Positions 27,176 to 36,528 of a stretch of 64,000 bases of DNA are shown here, piece by piece. A model generated the notes under the pieces. The model was not told where the DNA came from. It saw only the letters and a list, made by a program, of their open reading frames with translations, and did no database searches. The stretch spans positions 2,728,001 through 2,792,000 of the forward strand of contig NC_018014.1 of the NCBI RefSeq assembly GCF_000265425.1, read 5' to 3'. Position 1 is the stretch's first letter. Each line of letters opens with the position of its first letter. The stretch comes from Terriglobus roseus DSM 18391 (GTDB taxonomy: Bacteria > Acidobacteriota > Terriglobia > Terriglobales > Acidobacteriaceae). Made by a program: the position numbers and the translations under genes.

Positions 27176-28273
27176 ATGTTGCGTTTCACACGGCTTTCGC
27201 ACTTTGCAGTGATCTGCACGCTTGCCGCAGCATCCTTTCAAAGCTTTGCGTCCCCTGCCGCCGCCCACGCCGCTTACGTTCAGGACGACGACAAGAAGTC
27301 CAAGGCCAAAGAAGATGACAATGACCGCGACGTTCGCAGCAACGCCGCGCTGTGGGCGCAGATCCGCAACCCCGTCCTGTGGCACCAGCCAAAAGACATC
27401 GCCAGGCTGGACCTGCTCAACGGTCAGGGCGGCAGGGACAAGCAGCCCCGCCCTCCATTCGTCTTCGAATCAGAGGACATGGGCGGCACCAATCCCAAGA
27501 TGGATGTGCGCGACGCCGGCGATAAGAAGTGGCGCGTGAAAGCTGGCGAAGAAGCACGGCCAGAGGTCGTCGCCTCGCGCCTTCTGTGGGCCATGGGCTA
27601 CTTCGTCAATGACGACTACTTCTTGCCGTCAGCAACCGTCAGTAACGTAAAGGTGAAGCGGGGCCCGAAGGAATGGAAGGCCGGCCAACTGCAGGACGTC
27701 CGCTTCGCACGCAAACCCGCGGGCCAGAAGAAGATTGGCATCTGGGAGTGGAAGACCAACCCCTTCTACGGCAAGCGTGAGTTCAACGGCCTGCGCGTCA
27801 TGATGGCCGTCATGAACAACTGGGACCTGAAGGACGAGAACAACGCCGTCTACACCGATAAGAAGAGCGGCCAGCAACTCTTCCTCGTCAGCGACGTCGG
27901 TGCAAGCTTCGGCTCCAACGGCATCGGATGGACCAAGGCAAGCTCCAAGGGAAATATCGACAGCTTCAAAGACTCGAAGTTCGTGACCCGCCTGACGACA
28001 GCCACCGTGGACTTCGGCACTCCCAGGCGTCCCACCGGCATGCTCTTCGCCACGGCGGGCGTCACGGCCAAGTCTTTCGCCATGCGGGCCAATCTCGACT
28101 GGATCGGCCGCGAGGTACCACGCGAGGACGCCCGATGGATCGGCGGCATGCTCGCCCAGCTCAGTCACAGGCAGTTGACCGATGCCTTCCGTGCAGGCGG
28201 CTTTCCCGACGAAGTCGTCACCCAATACGTAACCGTCGTCGAGTCACGCATCGCAGAGCTGAAGAAGCTTTAG
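27176..28273 (+). CDS. Exported protein of unknown function
   Basis: A 365-aa protein with a signal peptide (start taken at ATG 27176, GGAG upstream; cleavage near HAAYV), then a Lys/Asp-rich linker. The globular part contains EEARPEVVASRLLWAMGYF, EWKTNPFYGKREFNGLRVM, NNWDLKDENNAVY and FLVSDVGASFG. The spacing of an Arg/Glu helix, an NxxD-type motif and a D-G motif loosely recalls kinase-like folds (HipA or PI3/4-kinase-like), but that is speculative. I do not recognise the family. A hairpin terminator follows. Confidence 0.6.
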   Translation: MLRFTRLSHFAVICTLAAASFQSFASPAAAHAAYVQDDDKKSKAKEDDNDRDVRSNAALWAQIRNPVLWHQPKDIARLDLLNGQGGRDKQPRPPFVFESEDMGGTNPKMDVRDAGDKKWRVKAGEEARPEVVASRLLWAMGYFVNDDYFLPSATVSNVKVKRGPKEWKAGQLQDVRFARKPAGQKKIGIWEWKTNPFYGKREFNGLRVMMAVMNNWDLKDENNAVYTDKKSGQQLFLVSDVGASFGSNGIGWTKASSKGNIDSFKDSKFVTRLTTATVDFGTPRRPTGMLFATAGVTAKSFAMRANLDWIGREVPREDARWIGGMLAQLSHRQLTDAFRAGGFPDEVVTQYVTVVESRIAELKKL

Positions 28274-28293
28274 TCAGCGCTGTCAGCAGAAAC

Positions 28294-28328
28294 GAAGGCC
28301 CGGTTGCTGATGCATCCGGGCCTTCTTC
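28294..28328 (+). terminator. Intrinsic terminator
   Basis: GAAGGCCCGG pairs with CCGGGCCTTC around a 12-base loop, followed by TTCCT. It lies 20 bases after the unknown exported gene. Confidence 0.75.
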
Positions 28329-28351
28329 CTGGCAACTGTCCGAACGGACGC

Positions 28352-30167
28352 CTAAGCCAGCAAAGCAGACTTCTCTTCATCCGCATGGGCTTGTGTCTCG
28401 TTCAATTCCTGGTATAAACCGCCGGCATGGATCAACTCGTCATGCGTGCCATTCTCCACGACACGCCCATCCTGCCAGCACATAGATGCAGTTCGCATTC
28501 CGCACCGTCGATAGCCGGTGAGCGATCACGATCGCCGTCTTCCCTTCCATCAATCGATCGAGCGCCTCGAACACCAGGTGCTCGCTGTTCGCATCAAGCG
28601 CCGAGGTCGGCTCATCCAGGATCAGGATCGGGCTGTTCCGCACCATGGCACGCGCAATCGCGATGCGTTGCCGCTGGCCACCCGACAGCAGGATGCCCCG
28701 CTCGCCCACGACTGTATCGTACTTCTGCGGCAGGCAGTCGATAAACTCATCCGCATTCGCGTCCTTCGCGGCCTGCACAATCTCGGCGTGCGTCGCCTCC
28801 GGCCGCCCATACGCAATGTTCTCCCAGATCGACCCGCTGAACAGCACCGTATCCTGCAGCACAAAGCTCAACTGCTCACGCAGTGACTTCTGCTTTACCT
28901 TGCTGACGTCCTGTCCATCGATCCGCACAGTTCCCGACTGCGGCTCGTAGAAACGTGCAATCAAGTTGATCAACGTCGTCTTGCCGGAACCAGTCGGCCC
29001 CACGATCGCAACCGTGGAGCAGGGCTCCACGCGCATCGTCACATCGTGCAGGATCTCGCGATCGCTGTTGTAGCTGAAGCTCACATTGTCCAGTTCGATG
29101 CGACCTTCGGTGATGCGCAGATTCTTGGCGCCAGCGGCGTCACGCACCTCGTCCTGATTGCCAATGATCTCCTGGATGCGTTCGTAGCCGATGTCGGCCT
29201 TCGAGTACGAATCCATGATCTTGCTGATGTCCTGCATCGGCTTGTACATACCCGCGATGTACGCAATAAAGATGTAGATCTTGCCGCCGGTCATATTCGA
29301 ATCCAGAGCCAGCCGACCGCCGAAGTACAGCACACCGCAGGTACCCAGTGCCGTGACGATGTTCACAATCGGTACCAGCTTCGCCTTCAGCGTACGCGCC
29401 TTCAGTGAAGCCTCAACTGTCTCCAGGCTCTCGCCCTCAAGCCGGTCGATCTCATACTGCTCGCGCGAGAACGCCTTCACCACGCGGATGGAGCCAAGGA
29501 CCTCCTGCACCACGGAGATCATCTTGCCCTCCTGCTTCCGCACCGCACGCGAAGCCTTCTTCACCTTGCGCGTGTACGTGTACACGATCGCGAACAGGAT
29601 AGGCACGACAGCCAGCGCAATCAGTGTCAGTTGCCAGCTCAGGTAGAACAAAACGCCGATCATGCCGACAATGGTGGCGATGTCGACCAGGATGCTCAGC
29701 AACCCCGACACAATGAAGCTCTGAATCGAATCAATATCCGTCGTCACGCGGCTGATCAGGTCGCCCGTCTGGCTGGTGTCATGGTACGAAAGCGACAGCC
29801 GCTGCACCTGCGCGTAGAGCGTCCGGCGCAGATCATGCGTCACCCACTGCCCCACGCTCGTCGTCGTGTACTTCTCCCAGTACGAGCAGAACGCGTCCAC
29901 AATCGCGATCGCAACAACCGCAATGCAGGCGAACATCAGGATCTGGTGCGGCTCCGTGCCGGCCGTGCGTTTGATGAACTTGAAGAGCCAGCCGTGAGAT
30001 TCCTTGTGCGCAATCACATTGTCGAGCACGATCTTCAACGGCCACGGCGCCGCCACATCCGCGATACTCTCACCGGCAATCGCAACCAGCCCCAGCATCA
30101 GCGCCCGACGGTGAGGCCGCAGCAGTTCCTTGATCGTAATGCGGCGCGTCTCCTGCTTGTCGGGCAT
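28352..30167 (-). CDS. ABC exporter (MsbA-like), C-terminus interrupted by a frameshift
   Basis: An exporter with six membrane helices (about residues 20-310) and a nucleotide-binding domain (about 345-580): Walker A GPTGSGKTT, signature LSGGQRQRIAIARAM, Walker B ILILDEPTSALD. The catalytic Glu is present, so it may be a homodimer of the MsbA/lipid-or-drug-exporter type. The frame breaks at the CC of 28475-28476; dropping one base restores YVLQDGRVVENGTHDELI and a normal tail ending at 28352 (about 604 residues). As read, translation would stop at 28440 with 18 altered or missing positions after CIYVL. Start taken at 30167 (MPDKQETRR); an in-frame ATG at 30269 adds a non-typical N-terminus. 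Confidence 0.82.
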
Positions 30168-30408
30168 ACTGCTCTGCAATCTCCTGGTCTGTGACGGCGT
30201 CTCGGGATCCACTGCAAATGCAGCAGGAACACGACAGTCGAACCACAGTTCCCGACCGCGTCGCCCCACGATACATTACGCCGAAGGACCACGGAATACC
30301 CCGTTAGCACGGAGAAAAGTAGCTCTTCAGAATCTCTTGAGTCCAACCGTTTGGACGCTGCGCCCCGCGCGGCTGTTGTCTTCCCGCCGTGTCAGCGGCC
30401 CGCCGCTC

Positions 30409-31470
30409 TCACGCGTTCAGAGCGCATCGTGGAACCACGCGGAGATCCAGCAATTCAACCTCGGGCGTCATGTAGTCCTCGCGCACCGGCTCTTCACGAA
30501 GCAGCCCCGTACTCAAATACTTCTTGTTGTCATCGCAAAACACAGTAGCAACCGTGGTCTTGCCTTCGAAGCGCATCGCCGCTGTCACCGCAGCAAGAAA
30601 ATTGCAGCCCGACGAAATCCCTACGGCAAGCCCGAGCGTTCGCGCCAGCAACTGCGCCATCAGGATGGAGTCGCCATCGTGGATGGCGATCACCTCATCC
30701 ACCTCGCGCAACTGGACGATCTCCGGAATGAACTCATCGCTGATGCCCTGGATGCGATGAGACCCCACCTTATAGCCGGTCGTCAGCGTAGGCGACTCCG
30801 CCGGCTCAACCGGATGACAGGTCAGGCCAGGCCACGCACGGCGCAGCGACTGCGAAACGCCCATGATCGTCCCCCCCGTTCCCACACCAGCAACAAACGC
30901 ATCCGGGATCAGGCCTGCATGGCGAAGCTGCGCAATGATCTCTGGCCCGGTGCCGAGCGCGTGTGCCTCCACATTCGCTTCATTCTCAAACTGCCGTGGA
31001 AGGAAAACAGCGTTCTGCTCCAGGGCCAGCCTGCGGCAGCAGTCGATGCTGCCCAGAAAGCCACCCTGGTCCTTGCTGATGCTCACAACCTCTGCGCCAT
31101 AGCTGCGGATCAGATCCATCCGCTCCCGGCTCATCCAGTCCGGCATGTAGATGACGACCTTATGTCCGAGCGCACCACCCAGTGCCGCAAACGCAATCCC
31201 CGTGTTTCCGCTGGTCGCTTCCGCAATGCGATCGCCCGGGCGCAGCGACCCATCCTCATACGCGCGCTCCAGAATGTGAAGCGCCATGCGGTCCTTGATC
31301 GAGCCGCTCAAATTCAGGTGCTCGGCCTTCGCGCAGACAGCGCCCGTGCGTCCGCGATACCGGTAGTCGATGCAGAGCATCGGCGTGTTGCCCACCAACT
31401 CCCGAAGTGCGGTGAAACGGTGACGCGTGGTCTCTGGAAGAGTGACAGGCTGCAGAAGCTCTAGGGGCAT
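30409..31470 (-). CDS. cysK: Cysteine synthase family PLP enzyme
   Basis: A 353-aa type-II fold PLP enzyme. The Schiff-base lysine is K59 in [13 protein letters not shown], followed by the substrate loop [10 protein letters not shown], the phosphate-binding [12 protein letters not shown] and a C-terminal SSGCNFLAA with the Ser that contacts PLP nitrogen. The [12 protein letters not shown] tail is typical of CysK/CysM. The likely reaction is O-acetylserine plus sulfide to cysteine, though CBS-like or OPS-dependent variants cannot be excluded. Divergent from an Lrp/AsnC regulator across 53 bases, a likely regulator. Confidence 0.83.
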   Translation of the reverse strand: MPLELLQPVTLPETTRHRFTALRELVGNTPMLCIDYRYRGRTGAVCAKAEHLNLSGSIKDRMALHILERAYEDGSLRPGDRIAEATSGNTGIAFAALGGALGHKVVIYMPDWMSRERMDLIRSYGAEVVSISKDQGGFLGSIDCCRRLALEQNAVFLPRQFENEANVEAHALGTGPEIIAQLRHAGLIPDAFVAGVGTGGTIMGVSQSLRRAWPGLTCHPVEPAESPTLTTGYKVGSHRIQGISDEFIPEIVQLREVDEVIAIHDGDSILMAQLLARTLGLAVGISSGCNFLAAVTAAMRFEGKTTVATVFCDDNKKYLSTGLLREEPVREDYMTPEVELLDLRVVPRCALNA

Positions 31471-31523
31471 ACGAGAATGCTAAAGATTCCCGTGCTTTCG
31501 ATCCATAATGTTTGTAAGGTAGG
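31471..31523. promoter_or_regulatory. Divergent promoter between cysK and the Lrp/AsnC regulator
   Basis: The 53 bases between the two starts must carry both promoters and are relatively AT-rich; CATAATG at about 31505-31511 resembles a -10 for the regulator. Lrp/AsnC proteins commonly control the divergent gene. Confidence 0.4.
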
Positions 31524-32093
31524 ATGCGTCTTATGCCGACGAATGTTAGGCCAAAAACCGCTGCAAAGAAGATCGCGAAAGCCGCAGAGGCATCGCACGT
31601 GCCGCCGCTCACGCCGGCGCCTGCCCTGCTTGATGCCATCGATCACGCCCTCATTGAAGAGTTGCAGGACAACGCACGCATCTCCTTCGCAGAACTGGCG
31701 CGCCGCGTCCATCTCTCCAAACCCGCAGTGATGGAGCGCGTACGCCGGCTGGAGACGTCCGGAGTGATCCTTCGTTACCGCACCGAGATCGACCCGGCAA
31801 AGCTCGGACTCGCAGTGCGTGCGTTCGTGAAGATCACCGTCGCTGGCGATCGCCTGTCGAACTTCGCACGCCTCGCGCGGTCGATCCCCGAGGTCGTCGA
31901 ATGCCATCGCGTCACCGGCAATGAGAGCTTCCTGGTCCAGGTGGTCGTGCGCGACATGAACCACCTGGAGACAGTGATCGACGCGCTCATGCCCTACGTC
32001 GCCACCAATACCAGCATGGTGCTCAACTCCCCCGTACAAAGCGCGCGCATCCCACTCCCTGCGCCGCAACCGAAGCGCGGCGGACGACGATAG
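31524..32093 (+). CDS. Lrp/AsnC-family transcriptional regulator
   Basis: A 189-aa regulator with a Lys/Ala-rich N-terminal extension of about 35 residues, an AsnC-type HTH (about 38-90: LDAIDHALIEELQDNARISFAELARRV, then LSKPAVMERVRRLE) and a RAM ligand-binding domain (about 100-170: AVRAFVKITV, VVECHRVTGNESFLVQVVV). An in-frame ATG at 31533 is an alternative start; AAGG lies close to either. Such regulators sense amino acids. The neighbouring cysteine synthase gene suggests a sulfur amino acid effector, by inference. Confidence 0.87.
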   Translation: MRLMPTNVRPKTAAKKIAKAAEASHVPPLTPAPALLDAIDHALIEELQDNARISFAELARRVHLSKPAVMERVRRLETSGVILRYRTEIDPAKLGLAVRAFVKITVAGDRLSNFARLARSIPEVVECHRVTGNESFLVQVVVRDMNHLETVIDALMPYVATNTSMVLNSPVQSARIPLPAPQPKRGGRR

Positions 32094-32107
32094 AGCGCGC
32101 AAACGCA

Positions 32108-32176
32108 GCGGAGGGATCTGCTTCTCGCCCATGCCGGCTGGTTTGCCTGGCTCGGACGAAAAGCAGATCCCTCCGC
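32108..32176. repeat. Long inverted repeat between convergent genes
   Basis: Perfect 16-base arms (32108-32123, GCGGAGGGATCTGCTT, and 32161-32176) flank a 37-base loop, and the stem continues for four more pairs past one mismatch. There is no clear T-tract, so it is not a classic intrinsic terminator. It may act as a bidirectional terminator with Rho, or be one copy of a dispersed palindromic repeat; GCAGATCCCTCCG-type repeats are, to my recollection, common in acidobacterial genomes. Confidence 0.75.
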
Positions 32177-32198
32177 CTCACTAACGACTTGCTTCGAA

Positions 32199-33449
32199 CT
32201 ACAGCGAACTCATGTTGTGCAGGAACTCCTGGTTGTTGCGGGTCTTGCTCAGCTTGTCCGTCAACAGTTCCATAGCCTCGACCGGCGACAGCGGATTCAA
32301 CACCTTGCGCAGAATCCACGTACGCTGCAGGTCTTCCTTCGGGATCAGCAACTCTTCCTTACGCGTACCGCTGCGCTGGATGTCGATCGCCGGGAAGACG
32401 CGCTTGTCGACCAGCTTGCGGTCCAGGATGACTTCCATGTTGCCCGTACCCTTGAACTCTTCGAAGATGACTTCGTCCATACGCGATCCGGTATCGACAA
32501 GAGCCGTCGCCATGATCGTGAGCGAACCGCCCTCTTCAATGTTGCGGGCCGCGCCGAAGAAGCGCTTGGGGCGCTGTAGCGCGTTCGAGTCCACACCGCC
32601 GGAGAGCACCTTGCCCGAAGGCGGCACGATCGTGTTGTAGGCACGTGCCAAACGGGTGATCGAATCCAGCAGGATCACAACATCGCGCTTGTGCTCGACC
32701 AGGCGCTTGGCCTTTTCGATGACCATCTCGGCCACCTGTACGTGACGTGCTGCCGGCTCGTCGAAGGTCGAGGAGATGACCTCGCCCTTTACCGAGCGCT
32801 GCATGTCCGTGACTTCTTCCGGACGCTCATCGATCAGCAGGACGATCAGCACAACCTCAGGATGGTTCGTCGTGATCGAGTTCGCAATCGACTGCAGCAG
32901 AACCGTCTTACCGGTACGCGGCGGTGCAACGATCAGGCCACGCTGGCCCTTGCCCACGGGCGTCAACAGGTCCATCACGCGGCCGGAGATGTTGTCGCGG
33001 ACCGTCTCCATCTTCACGCGCTCTTCGGCGTACAGCGGCGTTAGGTTGTCGAACAGAATCTTGTTGCGCGTCTCTTCGGGCGATTCAAAGTTGATCGCTT
33101 CGATCTTGACCAGCGCGAAGTACTTCTCACCCTCGTGCGGCGGGCGCACGTTGCCGCTGATCGTGTCGCCGGTCTTCAGGTCGAACTTGCGGATCTGCGA
33201 AGGCGAAACGTAAATATCATCCGGACCGGGCAGGTAGTTATAGTCGGGCGAGCGAAGGAAGCCGTACCCGTCGGGCAGGATCTCAAGGACACCTTCCGCG
33301 AAGATGTGGCCCTCTTTTTCGCTCTGGGCCTGAAGGATCTTGAAGATCAGGTCCTGCTTACGCAGGGCGCTTGTGCCTTGGATCTCAAGGCCGCGTGCGA
33401 GCTTTCCGAGTTCGGCAATGCTCTTTTCTTTAAGTTCTGAGATGGTCAT
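32199..33449 (-). CDS. rho: Transcription termination factor Rho
   Basis: A 416-aa RNA-dependent ATPase and helicase, standard Rho length. Visible: N-terminal helix domain, cold-shock RNA-binding segment ([28 protein letters not shown]), Walker [21 protein letters not shown] with the catalytic residues, Q-loop/R-loop [21 protein letters not shown], and [22 protein letters not shown]. Start [10 protein letters not shown] is typical. Transcribed after the omega gene on the same strand, 237 bases away, but with a terminator between them. Confidence 0.96.
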   Translation of the reverse strand: MTISELKEKSIAELGKLARGLEIQGTSALRKQDLIFKILQAQSEKEGHIFAEGVLEILPDGYGFLRSPDYNYLPGPDDIYVSPSQIRKFDLKTGDTISGNVRPPHEGEKYFALVKIEAINFESPEETRNKILFDNLTPLYAEERVKMETVRDNISGRVMDLLTPVGKGQRGLIVAPPRTGKTVLLQSIANSITTNHPEVVLIVLLIDERPEEVTDMQRSVKGEVISSTFDEPAARHVQVAEMVIEKAKRLVEHKRDVVILLDSITRLARAYNTIVPPSGKVLSGGVDSNALQRPKRFFGAARNIEEGGSLTIMATALVDTGSRMDEVIFEEFKGTGNMEVILDRKLVDKRVFPAIDIQRSGTRKEELLIPKEDLQRTWILRKVLNPLSPVEAMELLTDKLSKTRNNQEFLHNMSSL

Positions 33450-33654
33450 GGATACCTGTGTACGTGCGTCCGTCTTGATAGGAGCGGGTGAGACTGGGAA
33501 GGGATTTCAGTGCGGAGGGTGTTGCGGGCTGGTGCGGTTGTTTTGCTGCAAATCAAAGCAGTCGTGCAAACGGCAGTGCGGCACTCTCAACTTGGGTGTG
33601 GTGATGCTACAGACACTACTACGAAACCGGCGGCGTGCAAATGCCTATTTCGTT

Positions 33655-33679
33655 GAAAAGAGCGGTGCGGGTGCACCGC
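33655..33679 (-). terminator. Intrinsic terminator after rpoZ
   Basis: On the minus strand GCGGTGC pairs with GCACCGC around ACCC, followed by TCTTTTC. It is seven bases past the rpoZ stop and separates it from rho. Confidence 0.78.
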
Positions 33680-33686
33680 ACGGCCG

Positions 33687-33914
33687 TTAGGCCGCGCGGC
33701 GCTCCTCGATGGTTTCCAGAACTGCAGCCGGCTCAGGGCCAGTCTTCAGATCGGACGGCGCCTGCTCATGGAAGCGCTCCAGAACTTCGTTCGTCGTGTC
33801 CTGCAGACGGGTGTTGGGCTTGTGGAGCTTGCGGGTTGCCTTGCTGGCAAGCTGACAAAGCTGGTAACGGTTCTGGACGTGGGTTAGAGCGCCAAAGATC
33901 AGATCGGAGCGCAT
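33687..33914 (-). CDS. rpoZ: RNA polymerase omega subunit
   Basis: A 75-aa protein with the acidobacterial omega pattern: MRSDLIFGALTHVQNRYQLC, then QLASKATRKLHKPNT and a short acidic tail. The NRYQL...A.RA-like core is the omega signature; omega supports beta-prime folding and RNA polymerase assembly. AAGGAG precedes the start. It does not sit beside gmk or spoT as in many bacteria. Confidence 0.78.
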   Translation of the reverse strand: MRSDLIFGALTHVQNRYQLCQLASKATRKLHKPNTRLQDTTNEVLERFHEQAPSDLKTGPEPAAVLETIEERRAA

Positions 33915-34077
33915 GGTTCTCCTTAAATTTTGTTACGGCTTCAGTTGGAAGCCGCTTACAGCGGGCCGGAGGGGGAGTCTTGGAAGCCGGTTCACTGTAA
34001 TTAGACGTCTCACCCTGGTCATGGGGTTCAACGCATGAAGTTCTTCAGAACGAGAGCGCACGGCACTACCCGCCACT

Positions 34078-36510
34078 GTGGCGTCCACTGCCCTCTCGTT
34101 ACGGTATGGATTGCTGCGCCTGGCCGTCCGGCGCTTTGTACGGGAACTGGTCCATGTACTGGGATTCAACAGCGCCCGGCCTGGATGCCTCAGTAGTGGC
34201 ACGCTGACGATCCCGATTACGACGGCACCCTCGGGCGTGCCCATGACGGCGAACTACAGCATTGCGCTTGCCGGGCAGTTTCCGGCGGAGTCTGCTGGCA
34301 TCCAGATCATTCCGGGCGAGCATGCCTCGGTAAATTTCGGATCGGCCGCCACCGGCGCGCCCGCCGGGACGCGTGTGCTCCATGTAAACAACCTCACGTC
34401 GAGCGCGCTATCACTCACCGTCAGCGCGCCGCGCCAGTTTGCCGTTACCGGCGATTCATGCGGAGGGCTGGCGCCGAATGCCGGTTGTGATCTGACGGTG
34501 CAGTACACCCCCGTGAGCGGCGGCGACGCGACCGGCACCGTCTTTGTGCAGGGCACCCCGTCGGACGGATCAGCCACACGCAATGGTCTTGCCTATCTGG
34601 AGGGCTATGGCGCGGGCAATGCCTCCCTTGCCGTAACGGGGAACCTTTCGATCGCGGGCGTGCTGACTTTTGGGAGCGTCACCTCGGGCCTCAGCGCCTC
34701 GCAGACGCTGACCTTCACCAATCCGCTGACTTCCGCAGCGGGCACTGCGGTCACCGTTCGGCGAGTGCAGTCTGAGCTCCCTTTCCTCTCGACGACCGAT
34801 TGCGGCGCACCTTTGCTGCCCGGACAGAGCTGTTCCGTAAGCGTGAGATATACCCCGCTCTACCAGGTCGCGTCGTCAGCGGACATTACCGTGCCGCAGA
34901 TCGACACAGGAACTCTAACCATCGAGAGCGATGCCGCGAATGCGCCGCTGTTCCTCGACCTGCTCGGCCAGGCAAAGGCGGCGGTCGTCAGCGTACCTTC
35001 GAACACAGCTCCACTGGCGGCTTTCACAACATCGCAGGGGTCGCTCACTTTCGGCTCGTCCGCTGCAGGCACAGCGTCTGTGCCGCAGTCTGTGCGACTG
35101 ACCAGTACCGGAACGGCTACCGTGCATGTGACTGGAGTTGTCACCAGCAGCGGCTTCCAGGCCTCGAATGGCTGCGGCGCCTTGATCGCAGGCGCGTCCT
35201 GCTCCATTGCCGTCACCTACCAGCCTCAGACTTCTGGGCCGACGGTTGGATCGCTGGAGATTCAGAGCGATGCCAGCACGTCGCTGGAACTTGTGTCACT
35301 GCTCGGCATGGGCTCGCCGGCATCGGTGACGCTCGCCCCGCTCGCTCTCGACTTTGGACGTGTCCTGGTTGGCCGCAGCGCGTCGCAGATGGCGACGCTG
35401 ACGAATACCGGCAGCACTTCCCTTGCGATCGGCTCCCTCATCACGACTGGAGGCAACTTCGCCCTGGCGACCGCCACGACCGCAACCAATGCGTGCCCGA
35501 GTAGCGGCGGCACCGTAGGCGCGGGTACCAGTTGCACCATTGCTGTTATGTTCACGCCGTCGACTGCCGCGACCCTTCGCGGAACACTGTCGGTCGCTAC
35601 TTCGGCGACTCCCCTGCCGCTGGCGGTGGATTTGTCTGGCGTGGGAACCAGGCCGCAGCTCAGTATTACCCCTGACTCGCTGGCGTTTGCGAGTGTCCTG
35701 GTTGGCACGACGGCAACGCAATCGGTCACGCTGCGCAATACCAGCGCTTTGACGGTGGATGGTCTGAGTTTTCGCGCGACTCCGGGCTTCAGCGTAAGCA
35801 GTACCTGCGGAATCACGAGCCTTAACGCTGCGTCCTCTTGTGCGGTGAGTGTTACGTTTGCGCCGACGGCCACCGGCGTTTATGCGGGGACGCTGACGGT
35901 TGCAAGCACCGATCCTGCCTCACCCATCACGATTCCACTCACCGGCACGGGGACACAAACCGGCACGATCATCAATCCTCCGGCTGGCGACATCGGGCTT
36001 ACCGTGAACGGAGGTTCTACCGCGTCCGTAACAGTGCAGGCGGGCCTTCCGGCGACCTACGCTCTAAACGTCACACCGTCCAATGGCTTTACCGGCGACG
36101 TGGCGCTGACCTGCATGGCGGAGAAGCCTGCTGACTACACCGCGTGCTCGTTATTGCCCGCCTCGGTGACGTTGGGAGGAGGCGCGCAGGCTTCCTCTGC
36201 GACCATCTCTACTCTTTCAGCCGTATCCGCAGCGATCGGAGCACCAAGCCCTCTCGGACTGCGGGACGTGTTGCTGTGCACGCCACCGGCATTGCTCCTG
36301 CTGCTTGGTCTGAGGCAGCGGCGCTTTGCTGCGCTGCTCACCTTTTTGCTGGCGGTCGCCCCGGTCAGTGGCGGTTGCGGCAGCAGTGTGGACCGGCGTA
36401 TTCGCTATGCTGCCACTGGCACATACACCTTCCACGTCACAGCGACACCGGTGGATGGCGTGACTGCGCCGAAGAGCGTGACACTCACGCTTGTGATCAC
36501 ACCGCGGTAG
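34078..36510 (+). CDS. Choice-of-anchor D / ASPM-SPD-2-Hydin repeat protein, N-terminus uncertain
   Basis: A long protein made of about six 100-residue Ig-like modules. Each has the pattern FGSVxxGxSxSQTLTFTN, a Cys-containing CGxxLxxGxSCSxxVxYTP turn and a LDLLGxG end (for example at residues 195-300, 330-415, 417-525, 528-635), typical of choice-of-anchor D domains. The C-terminus has a hydrophobic stretch (LLCTPPALLLLLGLRQRR) and a Cys/Gly-rich end. The assigned GTG start gives no signal peptide; an ATG at 34035 in another frame begins MKFFRTRAH. The N-terminus may therefore contain a further indel. Likely exported and surface-associated; function unknown. Confidence 0.68.
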   Translation: MASTALSLRYGLLRLAVRRFVRELVHVLGFNSARPGCLSSGTLTIPITTAPSGVPMTANYSIALAGQFPAESAGIQIIPGEHASVNFGSAATGAPAGTRVLHVNNLTSSALSLTVSAPRQFAVTGDSCGGLAPNAGCDLTVQYTPVSGGDATGTVFVQGTPSDGSATRNGLAYLEGYGAGNASLAVTGNLSIAGVLTFGSVTSGLSASQTLTFTNPLTSAAGTAVTVRRVQSELPFLSTTDCGAPLLPGQSCSVSVRYTPLYQVASSADITVPQIDTGTLTIESDAANAPLFLDLLGQAKAAVVSVPSNTAPLAAFTTSQGSLTFGSSAAGTASVPQSVRLTSTGTATVHVTGVVTSSGFQASNGCGALIAGASCSIAVTYQPQTSGPTVGSLEIQSDASTSLELVSLLGMGSPASVTLAPLALDFGRVLVGRSASQMATLTNTGSTSLAIGSLITTGGNFALATATTATNACPSSGGTVGAGTSCTIAVMFTPSTAATLRGTLSVATSATPLPLAVDLSGVGTRPQLSITPDSLAFASVLVGTTATQSVTLRNTSALTVDGLSFRATPGFSVSSTCGITSLNAASSCAVSVTFAPTATGVYAGTLTVASTDPASPITIPLTGTGTQTGTIINPPAGDIGLTVNGGSTASVTVQAGLPATYALNVTPSNGFTGDVALTCMAEKPADYTACSLLPASVTLGGGAQASSATISTLSAVSAAIGAPSPLGLRDVLLCTPPALLLLLGLRQRRFAALLTFLLAVAPVSGGCGSSVDRRIRYAATGTYTFHVTATPVDGVTAPKSVTLTLVITPR

Positions 36511-36528
36511 ACAGCCCTAGCAGGCCGC

